Source: Nitrospinaceae bacterium
GTDB lineage: Bacteria; Nitrospinota; Nitrospinia; Nitrospinales; VA-1
Reading direction: 5' to 3'
Length of the DNA: 6,357 bases
Assembly (NCBI GenBank): GCA_016763735.1
Contig: JAESTE010000151.1
Span: 1-6,357, forward strand
Both the position numbers and the translations under genes were made by a program. Position 1 is the stretch's first letter. Each line of letters starts with the position of its first letter. Positions 1 to 4,675 of the stretch are shown in pieces. Under the pieces are notes generated by a model, which made no database searches, had not been told where the DNA came from, and was given only the letters and a program-made list of their open reading frames with translations.

Positions 1-443
1 ACCAGTATCGGCGAACAATAAACTCGGCACATCGACACCCCACGGGTACAACGCGTTCATCATAAATAACTGCTGAAACCTGGCCTACCCTTTCAGAGAA
101 AAGATCGCGGCCTAGAAAATAAACCCCCAAACATTGACCCTAAGCCCATTGTTACCGACGCTAACCTTCCTGCCAAAACAGGATCTGGAAAAATATTTTG
201 ATATAACGCTAAAAACCAGAGGAAGAAGGGTTTAAATGCGTTTACTTTACCTAAAAATAAATTATCCCAATTACTGTCAATTATCTGGGCAATATGAATA
301 TACATCGCCTCATCAGTAAAAATTGGGAACACCGTTAATCCAGGTAGGCGAGTCGAAAGGTATGCACTCGTCAACCCTGCAAAAACTATTATTTTTGCGA
401 AAGAGTAAAGTGGTAGATTAGAATTTTGGACTGAAGAAACCAT
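1..443 (-). pseudogene. GT39/ArnT-type membrane glycosyltransferase, N-terminal part, frameshifted and running off the left edge
   Basis: This looks like the start of a polyprenyl-phosphate-sugar-dependent membrane glycosyltransferase (dolichyl-phosphate-mannosyltransferase/ArnT-like, GT39/GT83 style), which transfers sugars at the outer face of the inner membrane. The open part begins at the ATG at 443 and gives 116 residues: a first membrane segment (about residues 12-35), then a loop with the acidic pair of FTDEAMYIHIAQ, typical of the family's catalytic loop, then KPFFLWFLALYQ and AGRLASVTMGLGS. The frame then ends at 93. Reading one frame over gives VYFLGRDLFSERVGQVSAVI, the expected family continuation, so one surplus base in the C5 run at 124-128 explains the break. 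A second surplus base near 61 would restore NALYPW and FADT, but this is less certain because the second frame is open to the edge. No good Shine-Dalgarno sequence precedes the ATG. Family members are about 450-600 residues, so most of the gene lies outside the window. Confidence 0.75.
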
Positions 444-622
444 ACAATCTGATATTAAGTAGCGAATTTTAATGAGAGAAAGGCAACAATCATCTAATGG
501 TTTAAATTTTTAATGGCCGCTTTGGGTCGATAAGCGAATACTTAAATTATATTTATTACTCACCCATAATAGTAAACCTATTAACACAGTATTATGATTA
601 TCTCCCGTAATCTATGTTTGGA
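444..622. other. AT-rich gap upstream of the glycosyltransferase remnant
   Basis: I find no gene here. The stretch is AT-rich compared with the coding regions. On the minus strand a perfect TATAAT lies at 551-546, about 100 bases before the ATG at 443. The best upstream partner is TTTACT at a poor 19-base spacing, so it is only a possible relic promoter for the decayed glycosyltransferase. The frame upstream of 443 has no alternative ATG before an in-frame stop. Confidence 0.4.
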
Positions 623-799
623 CTACGATCCTTTTTCGCACTCAATGAAACGCTTTAACCCGGATATTGCAGGAGTAAAAAGAGCACCATCTGCAAATGC
701 AATGTAGGTGAGGGCAAACGGTAACTGTGTTTTCTGAAATACAAAGTGTTGCTGAAAAAAATGCCCCTTTCGCAAATCCTTTATCCCCTTTTTCGTCAT
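623..799 (-). CDS. Doubtful 58-residue ORF of unknown function, or a C-terminal gene remnant
   Basis: An ATG at 799-797 opens 58 codons to a TAG at 623-625. The middle reads like protein (QLPFALTYIAFADGALF, then TPAISGLKRFIE), with one hydrophobic stretch at about residues 26-45. I do not recognise it. The ATG lies inside the left arm of the inverted repeat at 794-894, no Shine-Dalgarno sequence precedes it, and the frame stays open about 17 codons further upstream before a TAA near 845. It may therefore be the tail of an older gene whose front was replaced by the repeat, or chance. There is no functional evidence. Confidence 0.22.
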   Translation of the reverse strand: MTKKGIKDLRKGHFFQQHFVFQKTQLPFALTYIAFADGALFTPAISGLKRFIECEKGS

Positions 800-894
800 T
801 GCGAACGCAGTGAAGCAATCCAGATAGCTATTTGGTGCATGATCTTACTATGCAATCTGGATCGCCACGCTCCTTTCAGTCGCTCGCGATGACG
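794..894. repeat. Imperfect inverted repeat of the CGTCATTGCGA...GAAGCAATC type (MITE/REP-like)
   Basis: The left arm 794-825 (CGTCATTGCGAACGC, then GAAGCAATCCAGAT) faces the right arm 855-894, whose reverse complement starts CGTCATCGCGAGCG and ends GCGATCCAGAT. The outer 14 bases and the inner 11 match with few changes, while the middle of the right arm carries extra bases. The centre holds a further small stem, TGCAT at 836-840 with ATGCA at 850-854. From memory, sequences of this pattern are scattered between genes in many unrelated bacterial genomes; their function is not settled. The element lies 60 bases past the stop of the GT4 gene and could fold in its transcript, but no T-tract follows it in that direction, so I do not call it a terminator. 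Confidence 0.8.
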
Positions 895-910
895 CGGTTT
901 TTGATTGAAG

Positions 911-954
911 GGTGAGGGTTTTACAATCCCTAAAATACTCATGTAATATGCAGG
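911..954. repeat. Copy A of a split direct repeat flanking the GT4 gene
   Basis: GGTGAGGGT at 911-919 and AATACTCATGTAATAT followed by GCAGG at 934-954 recur in the same order at 2222-2230 and 2261-2280, with one substitution, a one-base indel and a longer spacer in the second copy. This copy ends directly against the GT4 stop codon (955-957). Confidence 0.6.
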
Positions 955-2124
955 TTAGCGGGAGTGGCCTGCAATTTTTTCTTCGATGAAGTTTTTCATT
1001 TTCTCTGTGTAAACAGAAACGTCGAACTTCTGGGCGTGTGTGCGAATCGCATCTGCATCAAACTGGGGTTCGATCGATTCGAAATGTTGAATTGCTTCAA
1101 TCAAAGCTTCAGGCGTTTGCTCATAAAAGAAAACCCCGGTGGGTTGCGATGTCGAGCTTTTGTCCTTTCCCGTTTCGGGTTTCCAACTCTGACTATCAGG
1201 AACAACCGTTTCCAGTGCCCCGCCTCGCCCTAAAGCAATTACCGGGCGCCCCATGGCTTGGGCTTCAAGAAGGGTAATGCCAAAGTCTTCTTCGCCGCAA
1301 AAAACAAAAGCCCGGCAACGGGCAAAATGTGAGCGTATCTGCGAATTATCCAGCCAACCTTCGAAATGAATATTAGGCTTTGCCATTTCCTTCAAGCGTT
1401 TGGCATCTTGCCCTTCACCAATTACAAAAAAGGGCAGGTTCAATTGGTTGAATGCATCTACTGCCAAATCTAAACGCTTATAAGGTGCGAATGCTGAAAC
1501 GATTAAAAAATAATCTTCTTTTCTTTCACTTTCATCAGGTGTGAGTAATCCAGTATCTACAGGTGGGTGGATAATCGCGGCTTCTTGGTTGTAATATTTT
1601 TTGATCCGTTTTTGTACATGTCGGGAGTTGGCAATGAAATTATTTACTCTACGGCTCGTTTTAACATCCCAGCGTTGCAACCAGGGTCTAATCAGTTTCA
1701 TTGCATTTGTTACAAGCCAGCTGGAATTTTCTCTTCCAAAATATTGATCAAATTGATCCCATATATAACGCATGGGAGTATGACAATAACAAATATGCAG
1801 GCTATTGGGACCCGGCTTGACGCTTTTTGCGACACAATGACTGCTGCTCAAAATCAGATCGTATCCCTTCAAGTCAAATGTCTCGATAGCAAAAGGCATC
1901 AGCGGGAGGTAATAGCGGTATTTTGATTCTGCGAATGGAAGGTTTTGAATAAACGAAGTTTGGATGCGATGCGATTCTATAACAGGAGAAACTTTTCCCG
2001 GGATATGGAGTAGCGTGAATAAGTCTGCAGAAGGATAGAGCTTACATAATACCTCAAGGCATTTTTCGCCACCTCGCATTCCCGTAAGCCAGTCATGAAT
2101 GATCGCGATTTTCATTGTCTGCAT
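955..2124 (-). CDS. Family 4 glycosyltransferase (GT-B fold, mannosyltransferase WbaZ-like)
   Basis: This is a cytoplasmic or membrane-associated retaining glycosyltransferase that moves a sugar from a nucleotide donor to a growing glycan, probably lipid-linked surface polysaccharide; donor and acceptor cannot be told. The 389 residues are a full-length GT-B protein. The N-terminal domain shows IIHDWLTGMRGGEKCLE (8-24) and the subfamily signature CYCHTPMRYIWDQ (112-124). IANSRHV (164-170) and IIHPPVD (184-190) lead into the C-terminal donor domain with SAFAPYKRLDL (210-220) and the catalytic E-x7-E at E279/E287 in EEDFGITLLEAQAMGRPVIA. A polar insert at about 311-328 is a little long. The start is either the ATG at 2124 or the one at 2115, which gives the usual family beginning MKIAIIHDW; neither has a strong Shine-Dalgarno sequence. 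It points toward the decayed GT39 gene, perhaps a remnant of a polysaccharide locus, but the 511-base gap argues against an operon. Confidence 0.94.
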   Translation of the reverse strand: MQTMKIAIIHDWLTGMRGGEKCLEVLCKLYPSADLFTLLHIPGKVSPVIESHRIQTSFIQNLPFAESKYRYYLPLMPFAIETFDLKGYDLILSSSHCVAKSVKPGPNSLHICYCHTPMRYIWDQFDQYFGRENSSWLVTNAMKLIRPWLQRWDVKTSRRVNNFIANSRHVQKRIKKYYNQEAAIIHPPVDTGLLTPDESERKEDYFLIVSAFAPYKRLDLAVDAFNQLNLPFFVIGEGQDAKRLKEMAKPNIHFEGWLDNSQIRSHFARCRAFVFCGEEDFGITLLEAQAMGRPVIALGRGGALETVVPDSQSWKPETGKDKSSTSQPTGVFFYEQTPEALIEAIQHFESIEPQFDADAIRTHAQKFDVSVYTEKMKNFIEEKIAGHSR

Positions 2125-2182
2125 TCTAACCAGGATATTTCATGAATCCACAAGTAAGGAATGGTTTCAGCCTCATTGCATC

Positions 2183-2229
2183 CCCTCATCCTAACCTTCT
2201 CCCTCCAGGGGAGAAGACTGAGGTGAGGG
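2183..2229. repeat. Palindromic element in the GT4 leader (CCCTCA...TGAGGG type)
   Basis: The core is a perfect 8-base stem, CTTCTCCC (2196-2203) with GGGAGAAG (2209-2216), and a 5-base loop. An outer stem CCCTCA (2183-2188) with TGAGGG (2224-2229) closes it across a partly mismatched internal region. It resembles the CCCTCACCCTAACCCTCTCCC type of dispersed intergenic repeat that I recall from many genomes. If the promoter proposed at 2233-2262 is right, the hairpin would sit at the very start of the GT4 transcript. Confidence 0.7.
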
Positions 2230-2280
2230 TGATTTATAAGGTTTTTCTTCCACGCCAATCAATACTCATGCAATATCAGG
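2222..2280. repeat. Copy B of a split direct repeat flanking the GT4 gene
   Basis: GGTGAGGGT (2222-2230) and AATACTCATGCAATATCAGG (2261-2280) match the copy at 911-954 but are separated by 30 bases instead of about 15. The extra sequence contains the probable GT4 promoter -10 box. The first block overlaps the right arm of the palindrome at 2183-2229. Confidence 0.6.
2233..2262 (-). promoter_or_regulatory. Probable sigma-70 promoter of the GT4 gene
   Basis: On the minus strand TTGATT (2262-2257) is followed after 18 bases by TATAAA (2238-2233). This predicts a transcript starting near 2226 and a leader of about 100 bases that includes the palindrome at 2183-2229. The match is moderate (4/6 and 5/6) and the start site is inferred. 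Confidence 0.4.
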
Positions 2281-2347
2281 GCTAAAACCTTTTGTCCAGA
2301 AAATAAAGGATCACGGCGAGGGAGGAAAAGAGAAAGGGAAGGAAAAC

Positions 2348-2380
2348 AAAAAAGCCCACAAGGGGAAGCCCCTTGTGGGC
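2348..2380 (-). terminator. Intrinsic terminator of the nuoF-like gene
   Basis: On the minus strand, 19 bases after the stop codon, a perfect 12-base-pair stem (GCCCACAAGGGG at 2380-2369 with its complement at 2365-2354) closes a 3-base loop. Six T residues follow directly (2353-2348), then more T-rich sequence to 2343. This is a textbook Rho-independent terminator and marks the end of a transcription unit, so GT4 is expected to need its own promoter. Confidence 0.94.
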
Positions 2381-2399
2381 GAATAATTTTCGTTTAAAC

Positions 2400-4232
2400 C
2401 TATTCGATGGCCAGAAAACCACAGGCCTGGTAGCAGGCGTTGCAGTTGATGCATAAATCCATATCAATATGAGCTGCGACCTTTCGAGTTCCGCCAGTAA
2501 TAGCACCGGTAGGACAAGGCTTGATGCAGGCGCCACAAGCCACACAATCTTCCTCCTTGACGTAGTAACGGTACAACCCTGTGCAACGTGCAGCATCACA
2601 AGTCTGATCGACGATATGTCTTTCATATTCCTTGCGGAAATATTTTAATCCCGTCAAGATCGCTTTTGGTGCAGTCTCGCCCAATCCGCAAAGGGAGGTC
2701 TGGCTGATCTCTTCACACAACTCCTGGAGTTTATCGAGGTCTTCCAGCTTGCCGCGACCTTCAGATATATCATCCAATTTTTGTCGGATCAACGTCAAGC
2801 CGATGCGACACGGTGTGCATTTACCACAAGTCTCGCCTTCGTTGAATCCTATAGAAAATTTTGCCAAATCAATCACACAAGCTGAATCATCATAAGCAGC
2901 AAAACTGGCTTGCCCCATCAATACACCGACTTCCAACAAGCTTTCGTAGTCGGTCGGAGTATCTGCTAATTCCGGAGGCAGAAAGCCACCGGTGACGCCG
3001 CCAACATGAATGACTTTGAGGGCTTTTTTCTTTTGAATGCCACCGCAATAATCATCGATGGCTTCGCGGAATGTGGTTTTCATATCGAGTTCCATCAAAC
3101 CGTTGTATTTGATGTTCCCAGAAATAGCCCACACCTTGCAGCCATTGGCGTTGTCATTGCCCATACCTGCATACCAGTCAGCCCCTTTTTCAATAATTTT
3201 AGGAACTGTTGCCCAGGTCTCTGCATTGTTCAGTACCGTTGGTTTGCCCCACAACCCATGCTGTGAAGAATGAGGCGGTTGCGCTTTCGGGAAAGGACGC
3301 TTGCCTTCCACTGACTCCATCAATGCTGTTGACTCACCGCCGATAAAAGCTTCGAGTCCTTCATGCACGCGAACGTTGATGCTGAATCCTGAGCCTAAAA
3401 TATTGTCGCCGAGAAATCCTCTCTCTCTGGCTTGCTCGATAGCCATGTTCAATCGCCTCACGGCAATGGAATAATCTGAGCGGGTGTAGATAATTCCTTC
3501 TGTTGCGCCAATGGCATACGCGCCAATCAACAAGCCTTCGAGAACCTGATGCGATGCGCCTTCCATAACGCTACGATCCATATAGGAGGCCGGGTTCCCT
3601 TCGTCGCCGTTGACCATGATATAGCGCGTGCCTTTTTCATCGGTCGGAGCGTTACGAGCCTTTTCCCATTTGGTGGCTGTGACAAACCCACCGCCGCCTT
3701 TTCCACGTAGGCCAGATTTTTTAATTTCTTCGATTACCTCTTCCGGCTTCATGGTGGACAGTACTTTTTTCAGCGACTCATAGCCACCGACTTGAATATA
3801 GTCGTTAATATTTTCAGGATCGATCGAGCCTCCATGCGCGAGAGCGACACGGGTCTGTTTTTTCAGCGTCTCGTAATAATCAGCTTTGGATGCCGCTTTC
3901 TTGAACGGTTTCCCGCCTAAAATATGGTCGTTTAAAATATTTTTGACCATTGCAGGCTTGACCTTTTCATAGGTCACCCGTTCTTCACCGGGAACATAAA
4001 CATCGACCAGCACATCGCGGCTACAATAACCCCGGCAACCCACCTGACCCATTTCGCATTTACGTTCACCTAATGCAGCGTTGGCCTCCATTTCAGAAAT
4101 TTGCTTCTGAAATTCTTTATAGACCCCTTCTCCACCTTCAGCGATGCCACTCAGGCTCAAACAAACGGTTATTTTTATCTGGCCTTGTTTTGCTTCGACA
4201 GCCTGATCTTGTTGGTCTTCGACGACTTGCAT
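2400..4232 (-). CDS. nuoF: NuoF/HydB/HndC-like NADH-binding iron-sulfur flavoprotein with ferredoxin tail
   Basis: NuoF-type subunits take electrons from NAD(P)H to FMN and pass them through iron-sulfur clusters to a cytoplasmic partner (complex I, bifurcating hydrogenase, formate dehydrogenase or Hdr-type complex). The protein has 610 residues. The N-terminal thioredoxin-like [2Fe-2S] domain (about 19-82) has C24, C59, C66 and C70. The 51-kDa FMN/NADH domain follows, with LRGKGGGGFVTATKW (175-189), NGDEGNPASYMDR (208-220) and FIGGESTALMESVEGKR (296-312). Next are the N3-type [4Fe-4S] ligands C469, C472, C475 and C515, a CDAARC linker (545-550), and a 2[4Fe-4S] ferredoxin tail (C563/566/569/573 and C594/597/600/604). 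The start at 4232 is chosen because AGGAG lies 7 bases upstream; an ATG at 4322 would add 30 residues of untypical sequence. No partner gene is visible, so the complex is unknown. Several NADH-pocket residues differ from classical NuoF (see findings). The symbol names the family, not proof of complex I membership. Confidence 0.95.
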   Translation of the reverse strand: MQVVEDQQDQAVEAKQGQIKITVCLSLSGIAEGGEGVYKEFQKQISEMEANAALGERKCEMGQVGCRGYCSRDVLVDVYVPGEERVTYEKVKPAMVKNILNDHILGGKPFKKAASKADYYETLKKQTRVALAHGGSIDPENINDYIQVGGYESLKKVLSTMKPEEVIEEIKKSGLRGKGGGGFVTATKWEKARNAPTDEKGTRYIMVNGDEGNPASYMDRSVMEGASHQVLEGLLIGAYAIGATEGIIYTRSDYSIAVRRLNMAIEQARERGFLGDNILGSGFSINVRVHEGLEAFIGGESTALMESVEGKRPFPKAQPPHSSQHGLWGKPTVLNNAETWATVPKIIEKGADWYAGMGNDNANGCKVWAISGNIKYNGLMELDMKTTFREAIDDYCGGIQKKKALKVIHVGGVTGGFLPPELADTPTDYESLLEVGVLMGQASFAAYDDSACVIDLAKFSIGFNEGETCGKCTPCRIGLTLIRQKLDDISEGRGKLEDLDKLQELCEEISQTSLCGLGETAPKAILTGLKYFRKEYERHIVDQTCDAARCTGLYRYYVKEEDCVACGACIKPCPTGAITGGTRKVAAHIDMDLCINCNACYQACGFLAIE

Positions 4233-4239
4233 GAACGAT

Positions 4240-4244
4240 CTCCT
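4240..4244 (-). promoter_or_regulatory. Ribosome binding site that fixes the nuoF-like start
   Basis: AGGAG reads on the minus strand at 4244-4240, with 7 bases to the ATG at 4232-4230. No comparable site precedes the in-frame ATG at 4322, which also lies closer to the promoter. Confidence 0.85.
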
Positions 4245-4352
4245 GCTATTCGAAAAATTTGATAAGCTTAAATATAAAATCCCCGCCGCGTTTCCAAAAC
4301 GCAAAACCAGCGAGTACAACAATTTCTCATATATTGGATGAAAATCCCAGCC

Positions 4353-4381
4353 ATTTTAGTGACCTGCCTGCCGATTGTCAA
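4353..4381 (-). promoter_or_regulatory. Near-consensus sigma-70 promoter of the nuoF-like gene
   Basis: On the minus strand a perfect -35 box TTGACA (4381-4376) is separated by exactly 17 bases from TAAAAT (4358-4353), a 5/6 match to the -10 consensus. The transcript would start near 4346 and have a leader of about 115 bases. The strength suggests steady expression of this single gene; I see no clear operator. Confidence 0.72.
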
Positions 4382-4399
4382 TATTTCCCGAGAGCCTGA

Positions 4400-4414
4400 A
4401 TTTATAAGGTTTTT
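4400..4414 (-). repeat. 15-base motif shared with the GT4 promoter region
   Basis: AAAAACCTTATAAAT on the minus strand at 4414-4400 is identical to 2246-2232, where it contains the proposed GT4 -10 box. Here it lies about 20 bases upstream of the -35 box of the nuoF-like gene and lacks a convincing -35 partner of its own. It could be a binding site, a second promoter fragment or chance. Confidence 0.4.
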
Positions 4415-4548
4415 GACTCCAGATAAGGCCCCTGTTTACAAACCATTAACACATATACTGCAAAAGCCTGTCAATGCAACCTCAGGAAGGGGTCAAGGAC
4501 CGTAACCACTTAAATTTCAATTGTTAAAAAAGTCTGGAGGTGCTGAGC

Positions 4549-4590
4549 ATGGCAAACAATGCCTGCAAACAAACAGACTACTACCCGTAA
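4549..4590 (+). CDS. Putative 13-residue leader ORF upstream of pepA
   Basis: ATG at 4549-4551 opens 13 codons (MANNACKQTDYYP) to a TAA. It is preceded by GGAGGT at 4536-4541, the best Shine-Dalgarno sequence in the window, at a 7-base spacing. The peptide is not recognised. A -10-like TATACT at 4454-4459 lacks a well-spaced -35, and the best pepA promoter lies downstream of this ORF, so it may not be cotranscribed with pepA. It may be a leader peptide, the start of a lost gene, or chance. Confidence 0.2.
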   Translation: MANNACKQTDYYP

Positions 4591-4603
4591 CCCAAAATTC
4601 AGG

Positions 4604-4632
4604 TTGATTGCGGTAAGTCATAAATATAAACT
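4604..4632 (+). promoter_or_regulatory. Possible sigma-70 promoter of pepA
   Basis: TTGATT (4604-4609) is followed after 17 bases by TAAACT (4627-4632). Each box matches the consensus at 4 of 6 positions. The predicted start near 4639 gives a leader of under 40 bases before the ATG at 4676. Weak but well spaced and well placed. Confidence 0.4.
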
Positions 4633-4675
4633 CTCAATTTTACACTATTCCACACGCACCCTTTATAAGGCAGTC

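Noticed and set aside
794..894. Inverted repeat considered as a terminator or as a CRISPR-like unit
   Set aside because: There is one copy only with no spacer array, and no T-tract follows it in the GT4 direction.
964..1926. Plus-strand ORFs opposite the GT4 gene
   Set aside because: They overlap a full-length protein with all family motifs on the other strand and show no protein-like features of their own.
2282..2626. 114-codon minus-strand ORF overlapping the end of the nuoF-like gene
   Set aside because: It runs in another frame through the ferredoxin tail and across the terminator, and its peptide has no recognisable features.
4233..4322. 30-residue N-terminal extension of the nuoF-like protein from an ATG at 4322
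   Set aside because: The extension has no family character and no ribosome site, whereas AGGAG at 4240-4244 clearly serves the ATG at 4232.
4353..4632. Divergent region considered as holding a riboswitch or structured leader RNA
   Set aside because: I could find no conserved riboswitch core or stable multi-stem fold; only short, weak stems are present.
4559..4675. 39-residue N-terminal extension of PepA from an ATG at 4559
   Set aside because: The sequence is unlike any PepA N-terminus, the proposed promoter lies within it, and starting at 4676 gives the normal family length and residue numbering.
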